Part shown: in pieces, positions 22,710 to 32,543 of the stretch
Position numbering within the stretch: position 1 is the first letter of the stretch
How the letters are laid out: the number at the start of each line of letters is the position of its first letter
Assembly (NCBI GenBank): GCA_018350325.1
Contig: JAEVLN010000004.1
Span: 186,001-250,000, forward strand
Source of the DNA: Globodera rostochiensis
Lineage: Eukaryota; Nematoda; Chromadorea; Rhabditida; Heteroderidae
Length of the DNA: 64,000 bases
Reading direction: 5' to 3'
Translations under genes and position numbers: made by a program
Notes under the pieces: model-generated
The model's input: the letters and a program-made list of their open reading frames with translations, nothing else
Databases searched by the model: none
What the model was told of the DNA's origin: nothing

Positions 22710-24330
22710 ATGCCATTATTTTGAAAATTCGCCATTACATTTGCCATTTCTTCACACTTGCCATTATTTTACCATTGCCATTTCTTAGAAGTCGGTTTAT
22801 GCGTCCCAACAAACTTTTATGCGTTCAATTTTAACATATTTTGGACGAAATGCGACATAGCTAAAAACAACGAAATCCAAGGCTAAATACGGCTCAGGTC
22901 TCTAGGGGAAAACAAAAAATTTGAACCCAAAAATTGGAATTGGAGAAAATTTTTTGAGCGTACTTGGATTTCGCTAAATTTTCTGTTATGTCCTTGAAAA
23001 TCAACATGTCTGTCCTTGGAAATTGCCTTTACCCGATCCGAGCCCTGAGGGAGGCAATACGAAGTAAACGTGGGTTTATATATTTTTTAGAATTTTCAAA
23101 CTATCTTTTTTAATCATTCATAACTGTATTATCGAAAATCGGTGAAATTCATCCTTGCAGTCTGCCGGGCTCGAACCCCTAGCTCAGAGCAAAAATGGAC
23201 TGTTTGTGTTGTATAAATACAGTATGCCAACATTTTTTGAAATCCACTTCACCACGCGTGCAAATTTGCTATTTCCAAATCTATTGATTTTTTTAAAGCC
23301 TTACCTGGCGTTGACCATTTTTGATGTCATTGCACTTCCGGAAGAGTTTTTTCATGCTGCTGTGTTGTCAATGGCACCTGAAGACGGGACAATGATTATA
23401 GATATGCCATTGTGATGTGCCATTGGTAGGCAGTTGTTATCAGTGTAGTTCGTAGGGAATAAACGAGCTTTGGCTCATTGGATTTGTTTTTTGTTTGCAT
23501 TGAGATTTGGCACCAAATGATTTTTTATGCAATTTCGACTGTGTACATTTCGCTGCAACTCATATCCGCATGTGAAAATAAGAAGCAAAAACGTAATCAA
23601 ATGCCCTTTCACTAGCCATAATTAAGCTCCTTAATTTAAAATGTGGAAATTTGAAACCAAAATTTGTCTAATCAATTTTGTCAAGACTTTAGGGAAAATA
23701 TCAATTGCAAGCGTTTTTAGACATACAATAAAAATGTGACTGAAAAATGCCAAACTCATCCCACACCAGCACCGTAGCCAGCCAGCCAGACATAAAGGAT
23801 TTAAAAAAATGATTTTAAAAATTGATTCGAATATAAAACTCTCCCGAAATTAAAATCGCTTAATTTAAATTTGAAACTGCTGGCGAACGGCACTGGATAG
23901 CACTCCCAATTTTTGAAAAAAAAAGACTTACCGTAGGCGGATTAACAACCAACAATCCAAAATCTCACCTAATGCAATCAATTGAGGATCAGTGCGTGTG
24001 CCCTACGACAACAGAAATCTAGCAATTTTCCCTCGAGTTCAAGCAGCACAAGTCGATGATTGAGAGCAAGTAAAATCGACGGACACGACTGGAAAACGGA
24101 CGATGCTCGAATCGGTGAATTATTTTTTTTTCAAATCTTAATAAAAATAATTGTTCATTATGTTATGTTATTTCCTTCAACAAGTTCAAGCAGCACAAAG
24201 CGAAGATGGAGAGCAAATAAAGACGGGCACGATCGGATAGCCGGACGATGCGTCGAGTCGGTGAATTAATTTTTTTTTCAATCTTAACAATAAAAATCGT
24301 TATTCTAGAAACACAATTTGTTAGTCTGTG
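22710..24330. other. Intergenic; displaced upstream block and duplicated flank
   Basis: 22710-23430 is unrelated to the other copies and separates copy 2 from its upstream block (23435-23482, GTGTAGTTCGTAGGGAATAA). 23440-24130 repeats 9301-10035; 24175-24300 repeats the AACAAGTTCAAGCAGCACAA stretch once more. An open plus-strand stretch at 23155-23415 has no recognisable motif. Confidence 0.5.
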
Positions 24331-24519
24331 GGCCGAAACAAGAGACAGAAGTGAAATGATGAATAATTAAGTGCTTGAATGAAACAATAATTTATAAAAC
24401 GAAAGACCTAATGATCAGTTCTCTTTTTGGAATGCGCTTTTTATTGTTACACATTTTAAAATGCATATGTAGAATTGATTTGTTAAGGTTGTGGAAGCGG
24501 GAGATGAGAAAGACTTGGG

Positions 24520-24705
24520 CAGCGAGAAAAGAGAAAGCAAAACAGATTTCGACAGCGAGGAAAGAAAGGAGAAGAATTACAGCGGGGAAGGAAAGGAGAA
24601 AAATTACAGCGGGGAAAGAAAGGAGAAGAGGAAAGAAAGGAGAAGAATTACAGTGAGGAAAGAAAGGAGAAGAATTACAGCGGGGAAGGAAAGGAGAAGA
24701 ATTCT
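24520..24705. repeat. Purine-rich tandem repeat
   Basis: Imperfect units of GGAAAGAAAGGAGAAGAATT plus ACAGCGGGGA. It lies just downstream (minus sense) of the promoter-like block copy 3, as AGAAGAATT-rich DNA does at copy 1. Confidence 0.85.
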
Positions 24706-24737
24706 AGAAAACCAGGCGAATGATGATTTGACTGGAG

Positions 24738-24975
24738 TGAACGGCCTTTTATACAAGCAGTACACGCACGCGTGCCATGTTGTCAACTGCTGATTGGCTG
24801 TTGTACGGTTTGCAGTTCGACGACGCGTGCGGCGAACGCCAGACACAGTGGAGCAGACGGAGAGAGAAATATGCGCACACGCCATTGGCCATCTTGCCCC
24901 GGGGCAACTGAGTCCAACAAATTTGAGTACGAATCGTTACATTCAAATTGTGCCCACTTATTAGCCGACTAAATC
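24738..24975 (-). promoter_or_regulatory. Dispersed promoter-like block, copy 3
   Basis: Minus strand: CGTCGTCGAACTGCAAACCG, CAACAGCCAATCAGCAG, ATGGCACGCGTGCGTGTACT, then TATAAAAGGCCG. Very close to copy 1 over the whole 24725-25095 range. Confidence 0.55.
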
Positions 24976-25700
24976 AAGCAATTTTGGTGCCATTGGAAAG
25001 TAAAAGTTTTAACTTTGGCACGACCTAGGTCCAGTGGACACTTTGTTGTCAAGGAGACCGTTTGTCGTCGTGCCCATTCTCGGGACTACAGGTTTATTTT
25101 ACGCTTCGTTGCCCATCATACTGTCGGTGGTCAGGCGGGGGATTTCACGCCGTGGGGCTAACCAAACGCCAAACTGGGCATATTCGGCTAATGACTGAAT
25201 AGATTTTGGGTAAAAATGCCGTTGGCTCACCAAAGGTGTACTAAAAAGTGCCGAATTTGAGTTGACACATAATTGCGATAATTTAAGCAGACAACAAAAT
25301 TCTGGTTCCGGGCTAATCTCAACATGTTCAACGAGTTCAACCCGAAAACCGTTAGGGGTTATGTGACGCGGGCCCCCAACGGAGAGACGGGGGGAGGGCA
25401 GGTGCAATTGGAAAAGCTGTGGAACAGAACGAATGGGTGCCTTTTAAAAGCTATTGTTAAGCCAAAACAAAACCAATTAAGAAATTCGTGAAACTATGAA
25501 ATGCCCTGCTGATAGAGTTCTGTGCTTTTTTGATTTTTAAGCATACGGATTAGAGAGTTGGGACAAAACGTACAAATTCTTTTTTTGCCAAATAAACACT
25601 GCGCTTGCCTTTCGCTGTCAAATGGTGGTGAGCCGTTTACAAATGGCACACAAAATATTCAATTTTAATTAAAGTTTCTTTAAATATTTCGTTATTTAGG
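24976..25700. other. Duplicated segment C upstream of the PP2A relic
   Basis: Same order of landmarks as segments A and B (CATGTTCAACGAGTTCAACC, TATGTGACGCGGGCCC, GCATACGGATTAGAGAGTTG). No intact gene. Confidence 0.55.
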
Positions 25701-25778
25701 CTCGAGAGATACTGTCCAATGTGCAGGAGGTGAAGTGTCCTGTCACGGTTTGCGGCGACGTACATGGCCAGGTTTGGC
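25701..25778 (+). pseudogene. PP2A catalytic-subunit exon relic, copy 3
   Basis: One open frame: AREILSNVQEVKCPVTVCGD then VHGQVW. Matches the PP2A-C exon NVQEV..CPVTVCGDVHGQ but lacks a few residues before NVQEV and all other exons. The metal-site motif is intact; the gene is not. Confidence 0.8.
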
Positions 25779-26019
25779 AATAAGAGATTTGCAACCAAAA
25801 TTTTAAAATATACGGTCAAAAAGTACCCATTTTTGAAGCTTTTTAGGGATGGGAGAGGTCAAAGAACCAAAAATTTGTTTTGTCCATTTAAAGCAAAAGG
25901 GCCCCCCTTCCATGAGTCTTAATTATCTCTCATTCATGTTGTGGTTGTTGTTGTAATCACAAGTTTTTCGGACAGTCTATAATTTCAGTTTCAATTGGGT
26001 TGGAGTATACCCGTATGGC

Positions 26020-26318
26020 ATGGCTTACGAAGAGATTGTCAAACTGTTCATCAACGATTTACGTTCGTACTTTGTCCTCCTCATGCAGGACTTGAACCCA
26101 ACCAACATGTCTGGGTTAATCACCGTGTAAATTTTGTTGATCCGGAAACGGGTTTGGTGGAATGTAAGAAAAAGAACAAGGAGATGAGCGAAACGATGGT
26201 TGAGATGCTCCCGTCGTATTTGGATGAGTTCATATTGGGGCAAAAATATGGCAAGACGACAACCGAGGCGTTCAACAACAGTTTGTCACAAATTTCATTC
26301 GACCCCGTTAACAAATGA
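26020..26318 (+). pseudogene. Relic of an ISXO2-like (Merlin-type) transposase C-terminus
   Basis: From about 26100 one frame reads HVWVNHRVNFVDPETG and later SYLDEFILGQKYG to a stop at 26316. The ISXO2/IS1595 DDE family has VNH..FV.P.TG..T...E..W and a later Y..EF..R..Y motif in this order. The TIE/W segment with the last acidic catalytic residue is not recognisable here, and no N-terminal half is present. It ends duplicated segment C. Confidence 0.55.
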
Positions 26319-27215
26319 ATTGTTTTCTCGTTTTTACTATGCACTTTTGTCGCAATTTTAACCCGCTTCGGGTTCATGCATAAAAAATTGATCATCCATT
26401 TTTGAAAAAGGTTCGAATTCGGGTCCGGGGTTCAGAATTCGCAAAATCCGAGCTCGGATCCGTGTTCTACGCATATTTTTACCCTAGAAAACGTACATTC
26501 TGAATTTTTTATCCTAAAAAATTGTCTGAAATTGCACTGATTCCGAATTCGTCAATAGAAAATAAAAATTGAAAGTTTAAAGCGGTTTTTGAACCGGTTT
26601 ACTCGCTGTTGGCGGGCCACCAGCGGCCTTTCTTATTAAATCCGGCTGAGCCCAGGACTGAAGTGTCTTTTGACTGGGGCTTCCTTTGAGAATTCGGCTT
26701 CTGGAGGGAGGGGGAGGGGATCGCGGTGTCGATAGGCGCCGCCGAGAAAATTTTGAATTTTGGACTAAATTTATTAGGAGATTTGGAACCAAAAATGTAA
26801 AAATATGGCACTGTTTTCAAGTTTTTAGGAATGGGAGGTAGCCCCACCTGCTGGAAAAATTTTTTGATTTTTGACTAAATTTGTTAAGAGATTTGCAAAA
26901 TTTCCTTAACAAATTGAGTTAAAAATGCAAAAATTTTCTCGGCGGGCCTATGGCGCCGGATAGCGGGTGGATATGAGATTTTGAGGGCGAACGGATACGG
27001 TAACGAAAATTCGTAACCGTACACACCCCTGCTGGTCCTGCTCTGGTTATTGGCATTTTTTTGCGTTTCAGTGAGAAAAATGCCCAAAAAACGCAATATC
27101 AACAACAAATGCTTTGTTTCCCAACAATAAAATCAATCGTGAACAGCATGTGAAGTGATCGGCAATTGATGTTGTTCTTCTTTCTTCTCTTTAGCAGGAC
27201 GGACTCATTGATCGA
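26319..27215. other. Intergenic, dispersed repeat scraps
   Basis: Contains TTCGAATTCGGGTCCGGGGT (also near 41785 and 50330), a GGACTGAAGTGTCTTTTGAC scrap related to the arms of 49188-49951, and GGCGCCG-bearing blocks. 27060-27215 is the 3' flank of secreted gene C. Confidence 0.5.
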
Positions 27216-28420
27216 TCAATTCTTTTTACCTCTTTTCGGCTTCCGCTTCTGCTTCCGCTTCGGCTCCTGCTCCAGCGTATGGCGGGATGTCACAGATTGA
27301 GATGAGCCTGATGAATCATCTATGTTTTCCCACCATGCTAGATTGGGAGGCGCAGCAGGTGCATTGACCGGACTCTGCGTAGAAGGGGCAACCCATGCTG
27401 TGGCTTGTTGATTTGGCGGGTTTGTTCGCATGTACTCCTGAATTGTGTGCCAGTTAGGGACAGGTTGGCACAGTCAAATAGTGCCAAAATATGGTAAAAA
27501 ATATGGCGCTAAGGTACAAAAAAAACAAAATTTGAAAAATACGGTACTTTTTTGAAGCTCCGGTAGTGCCGCTGATAGGCGCCGTCGGAGAAAAAAACAA
27601 ATTTGAATGGCGAAATGTTCAGCAATTTAACAATTTTTGTTAAGAATTTTGAGCAAAAAAAATCTTCAAAGTAGGCCCATTTTCAAAAATCGCAAAAATA
27701 TGGCAAAACATAAAATAGGTATAGCGCCCAACAAATGCCATATAAATATGGTAGAAACAGAGATGGTGGGGTATTTTGATGCTGGCCATGAATTTGAAAA
27801 TAATTTTCGAATCAGACAAAGTGTCCACAACTTTTGAGGACAAAGTGTCAACATTTTGGATGGAACGCATCAAATTCAGTAGTTGGTACAGTGGGTGGGG
27901 TTGGGGGGACAAAGTGACCAAACAGAACGGTACCGTATGCTCGGCTAATGTTTTTTGTAAGACTTTCCAACTGTCTGAACTGTTTGATTTTTTTGCACTA
28001 CTTCCTTGCTGCGGCTGTATCAGCCGATCATCCGGGCGATGCGTGTTGTCGTGCGGTTGGTTTGCGTTTGACGCTTCCCCACCCGTATCCTTTCTCTGAA
28101 TAGTGTATAAAAAAACTTAGGCAATTATTTTGAATCAAACAAAAATGCCGACAACTTTTAGGACAAAGTGTCGACAAAATTTTGGGTGGGGGACACACCA
28201 AATTTGGTCCAGTGGAGTTGGACAAAGTGACACCAAAACAAACAGAACGCTACCTTCTTCCATGCTTCAAAGTTTTTTTGCGCTTCTTTTGTTAGTTTCT
28301 GTTCTTCTGCTAACAAATATGTATTCCAATTTGTGCTTTTGTCTTTCCCTTTCCCGGATCCAATTGCAAACGCCAAGGAGGGGTAGGGATGCGTCCATCT
28401 GGACAACTAAAATTGACTAA
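27216..28420 (-). CDS. Secreted-family gene C, signal exon not intact
   Basis: Member of the window's secreted, repeat-diversified family. Exons (minus): about 28406-28255 (ending NFEAWKK), 28095-27934 (GGEASNANQPHDNTH to TLAEHT), 27437-27216 ([14 protein letters not shown], ending RKPKRGKKN and stop); phases agree. The last exon keeps the family opening but then diverges completely from genes A and B, keeping only a Ser-rich stretch and a very basic tail. Introns match those of A closely. Upstream, where the signal exon should lie, the conserved CTGTTGAGAAGAACAAAAAG leader is present near 29078, but the ATG is followed by unrelated sequence. So this copy may have lost its signal peptide or use another start. 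Function unknown; an effector role is inference only. Confidence 0.6.
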
Positions 28421-28611
28421 TTTCTGCAGGTTTTGCTTCTTCTACCCAATGTATGCTTTCGAATGATATCGAAAATGTCTGATTTGGTTAGCTTTGAAAG
28501 AAGTTAAAACGGAAAAATACTTTTGAAAAATGCTCCTCATTTGCCTTTTTCACGAAACGACCCAACACACAACTTGGTGGTACACTTGTAAAAAAGATTG
28601 AAATTGTCGCT

Positions 28612-28790
28612 CGATGATGCCATCATTAGGCGGGTGTACATTTAGTCCCGGTCCCGGTCGGGACCAAAAAACCGGGACCGGGACTTTCAGTTTTCAAAAA
28701 GTCCGTCCCGACCGGGACCGGGACCTGAAAAAACCGGGAAATCCCGTCCCGTCTTGGTCCCGGTCCCGTCCTACTCTATTATTTTCTATT
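28612..28790. mobile_element. Small GGTCCCGG-rich inverted-repeat element
   Basis: Runs of TCCCGGTCCCGG and its inverse, bounded on the right by GTCCTACTCTA (inverse TAGAGTAGGAC, a YARNG-type end). The left end is less clear (TAGGCGGGTG) and no target duplication is seen. Confidence 0.45.
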
Positions 28791-28799
28791 GACGAATCC

Positions 28800-29535
28800 G
28801 TATTCAATTAAATAACATATTTTCAGACAATTGTTTAGAATAAAAATATTTTCACAAATTTTGACTAAAAGGATCCCTCCTATGGTTTTTCGGTCACAAA
28901 CGAACTCCGCAATCAAACAACCACGAAGACAATCAAACTAATCAAAAAATAAAAAGATAAATAATCACAAAATTCAACAATTTTAAATACGTTAGAAGTG
29001 AGGAAAAAACAAAACAAAATTCCGAAAATTGTTGTAATTTTTGATCAATGCACCAAAACAATCGCATGCCGTCCGATCTGTTGAGAAGAACAAAAAGACA
29101 AAATTTTGTTTTAAAATGGGAATATGCCTGCCGATCGTTTTGCCCTGTTTGTTTTTGTCACTGCAGTTTTAGGGGTCGTAGAATCCGAATATGACCTTCA
29201 ATTTAGACTTAATTTGGAATTCGGTGACGAGTTCGAACAATAAATTACCTATTCTAAAATCCAAAATCAATTTTCAGCCTCAAAAGCTTCAAATATTACT
29301 ACAAAATGACAACGGAAAGGCAAGCAAACTAATCGAATTAATGTGCTTTTGAAGATTTTGAGGCCGAAAATTGATTTTTGCAAGTTTTTGAAGTTTCGAA
29401 AAATTGTTCGAACTCGAGGACGGATTTCGAAAATAGTCTAAAAGAAGGGCATTTCAGATTCTACGACCCGAAAGCCCCTCTTTAAAGGACCCTTTTGTCA
29501 ACTTTTAAAACTCAGTGACGAAATGACAGGTAACA
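28800..29535. other. Upstream region of gene C; no gene seen
   Basis: 29070-29110 holds the leader that precedes the signal exon in genes A and B (GAGAAGAACAAAAAGAC). 28800-28890 is a dispersed repeat also at 62270-62340 (AACATATTTTCAGAC, AAAGGATCCC). Confidence 0.5.
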
Positions 29536-29935
29536 CCAAAATAGAAAATATTTTTAAAAAGGTCAAATGCTTATAAAATATGCACTTTTTGTTGATTTAA
29601 ATTGATTTTAATCATCCCCCAAAATAGAAAATATTTTTAAAAAGGTCAAATGCTTATAAAATATGCACTTTTTGTTGATTTAATTGATTTTAATCATCCC
29701 CCAAAATAGAAAATATTTTTAAAAAGGTCAAATGCTTATAAAATATGCACTTTTTGTTGATTTAATTGATTTTAATCATCCCCCAAAATAGAAAATATTT
29801 TTAAAAAGGTCAAATGCTTTTAAAATATGCACTTTTTGTTGATTTAATTGATTTTAATCATCCCCCAAAATAGAAAATATTTTTAAAAAGGTCAAATGCT
29901 TTTAAAATATGCACTTTTTGTTGATTTAATTGATG
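29536..29935. repeat. 82-84-bp tandem repeat, five units, of the family's upstream block
   Basis: Units begin at 29536, 29620, 29702, 29784 and 29866 with CAAAATAGAAAATATTTTTA and include AAAATATGCACTTTTTGTTG and ATTTTAATCATCCCC. The same block occurs once upstream of gene A (35459-35520) and once upstream of gene B (43548-43610). So this is an amplified promoter-proximal element upstream of gene C. Confidence 0.92.
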
Positions 29936-30700
29936 TGCATTCACTCATTCACGACAATAATGGATTGAAAAATTATTTATTTTAAAACAATATGTCTAAG
30001 AATTGATGGGGAATAATTGTAAATTACAACAATAAGGAATTAATTTTCTAATTTTTATTGGGACGAGCATTTAACCGGTTTTTGAAAGCTCGATGAGAGG
30101 AATTGATTGGTATGTGAATAGACCGATTTCGTTCCCGGGACCGTATAATGTAAAAATTCCAAAATAAATTATTTAAAAGAAAAAGAATTTTTGAATTCAC
30201 TTGAAAATTTTTCCGAATTTCTGTTGTTTTTGGGCTTTTAAAAACATTTTCAAATTAAAATTTCAACAAATTCACATTCTCATAAATTCAATTTTTGAAT
30301 TATATTACTTTTTTTTTTATAATTCATTTCCCCCATTTTTTGGGTCAGAATTTTGCTGGGAGCAAATAAAACATTCAAATTATGAGATAATATGAGAAAT
30401 TGCCCCCACTGAATGTCGTTGTCCGTCCTCTCCATTTTTAGGTCAAAAAAAAAATCATTTTTATTCTTTGTGAAATTTTTTATTTAGTTTTTTTGTCATT
30501 TAAATTATAAAAAATGTTTTATTTTAATTAAATAATTTTAGAAAATTGAATTTAGAACTTGACCCTAAATTTAATTAAAATTCTTTTCAAAATAATTTCT
30601 CTGTTTTCAGAGCATTTGTTGGGCACTTTTGTTAATTTGTGCCTTCTAAAGAATTCGCTTTTTGCGTGCCGTGAATTGCCGAATTCGCTTTGTTTGCAGT
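29936..30700. other. Intergenic, AT-rich
   Basis: No gene recognised. 30420-30700 leads into the Six gene and holds TTTGTTTGCAG just before the ATG at 30703. Confidence 0.5.
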
Positions 30701-30702
30701 CG

Positions 30703-32543
30703 ATGGATTCGCCGACTTTAGAAGCCAGTTTCGAATTTGTGGACACTTTGACGGCCGAGAGCGGAGAGCGGCGGCGGCACTTTTGAAGAAGAGGAAAACG
30801 ACGGCACTTTTGAAGAGGAGGAAATTGGCGGCACTTTTGAAGAGGAGGAAAACGACGGCACTTTTGAAGAGGAGGAAAACGACGGCACTTTTGAAGAGGA
30901 GGAAATTGGCGGCACTTTTGAAGAGGAGGAAAACGACGGCACTTTTGAAGTGGAGGAAGTCGGCGGCACTTTTGAAGATTCTGGCCATTTATTGGAGGTG
31001 CGTTTATATTTGTTGACAAAGTCCGGGTTTCGGCCAATTTTTTGTGTGTGGCAAAATGAGGTTTTTCGGTATATAATGCCGATACCGAAAAATGCCAAAA
31101 TAGGATCCAAATGCCGGGTTCATAAGCAAAAATAAATGAAAAATAACAAGGCCTAAACCCCAGTTTTTTACATGGTAAAACTATCAGTAGTAATTCATGA
31201 AGAAGCAGCCCAAGCTGTCTGTTGCTATTTTAAAATTCAAAAGTCTGTGCCACATTTAGATGGCATGGATACTTTTTTAGTGTTAGACAAATTTAAAATT
31301 ATGTTTCTCCCTAAGGAATTTTTCTTGCGCGAAGGGCACGGCATCTTTCAGATTCTCAAAACGTGCGAACAGCTCGAGGAGTCAAACGACGTTGAGAAGC
31401 TGAGCCGTTTCCTTGACGCGCTGCCCCCGACCGTGCAAATGCACGTCGCAATGCACGAACCTGTCCTCAGGGCACGTGCGCTGATAAGCTATAATACGGT
31501 AGGAACGATAAGCTATAATACGGTAGGAACGATAAGCTATAATACGGTAGGAACAATAAGCTATAATAGGTAGGAACGATAAGCTATAATACGGTAGGAA
31601 CAATAAGCTATAATAGGTAGGAACGATAAGCTATAATACGGTAGGAACAATAAGCTATTTACGGTAGGACGATAAGCTAGAATACGGTAGTAACGACTTC
31701 CGACAAATTTTTAAGCTCCGGAATTCCGAGTTCCGCTTCCGAAAATTTTTTAAAGCCCGGAATTCCGAGTTCCGAAATTTTTTGAGTGCGTCGGCTCCCA
31801 TTCCTGGAAGGAACGATAAGCTAGAATACGGTAGGAACGATAAGCTATAATACGGTAGTAACGTGAATCTACATATAATACGGTTGGAACGTGAATCTAC
31901 ATATAATACGGTTGGAACGTGAAGCTACATATAATACGGTAGAAAACAATAAGCTCATATAATACGGTAGAAATCAATAAACTATAATACGGTAGAAACA
32001 ATAAGCTATAATACAATAGGAAGCATTTTTGCATTTTTGAACACTTTTGGGGATTTCCGAAAGATAATTTTATTCCTTTTTGCGTTTAAGGGAAATTTCA
32101 CGGAGCTCTACTCCATTCTGAAAAGCCACAAATTCTCACAGCAATGCCACCTGAAGTTGCAGCACATGTGGTGGGACGCCCACTACCAGGAATACGAACA
32201 AATCAGGGAAAGGTGAAAGAAGAAAAAATGGACAAAAAAAAAATTTAGAAAAATTAAAAAAAAAACATTTTGAAAAGGACGCTTGGGGCCGTGGACAAGT
32301 ACCGGGTGCGCAGGAAGTACCCGTGCCCCCCGACAATTGTGGACGTGGAACAGACGGTGCATGGCTTCAAGGAAAAAGCGGTGTGCTACAATCAAATAGC
32401 CAAATATTTAAATAATAAAATATTTTTTAAACATTTTATTTTTGCAGAGGCAATGCTCAGACGGCATTACATCCAGGATCAGTACCCGAACCCGGCCAAA
32501 CAGAAGCAACTCGCGGTGGAGACAGGCCTAACGCCACTGCAGG
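30703..32543 (+). CDS. ceh-32-like (six3/6): Six3/6-class homeobox gene, last homeobox exon not found
   Basis: SIX proteins are nuclear transcription factors with a SIX domain followed by a homeodomain. Exons: about 30703/30776-30987, 31316-31498, 32091-32212, 32278-32380, 32450-32543. SIX domain: [30 protein letters not shown], then [14 protein letters not shown] and [20 protein letters not shown]. The homeodomain starts VRRKYPCPP and reaches [30 protein letters not shown] and YPNP..K fit Six3/6 rather than Six1/2. The conserved intron after TPxQ is present (donor 32544), but no exon with the recognition helix (WFKN) is seen downstream. An ATG at 30703 (MDSPTLEAS) is one base out of frame with the acidic repeat that leads into the SIX domain. 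The exon 4-5 junction may be one codon off. Either the last intron is very long, or the gene is broken. Confidence 0.83.
30776..30980 (+). repeat. 27-bp repeat encoding acidic TFEEEENDG units in the Six gene
   Basis: Seven units of GGCACTTTTGAAGAGGAGGA plus AAACGAC or AATTGGC. In the frame that continues into the SIX domain ([10 protein letters not shown], then donor GTGCGT) they encode acidic repeats; another frame gives basic repeats. The unit length preserves frame. Confidence 0.9.
31484..32020 (+). repeat. 24-bp minisatellite made from a Six exon end plus its 5' splice site
   Basis: The unit is GATAAGCTATAATACGGTAG plus GAAC. The first unit is the real exon end (codons for ISYNT) and donor ACG|GTAGGA at 31498/31499; at least ten more copies follow in the intron, some worn (TACATATAATACGG). 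A foreign CCGAGTTCCG-rich block interrupts at about 31700-31800. Confidence 0.93.

Noticed and set aside
23155..23415. Plus-strand frame of 86 codons with hydrophobic stretches
   Set aside because: AT-rich, no recognisable domain, no conserved copy in the duplicated flank at 9 kb, no splice partner.
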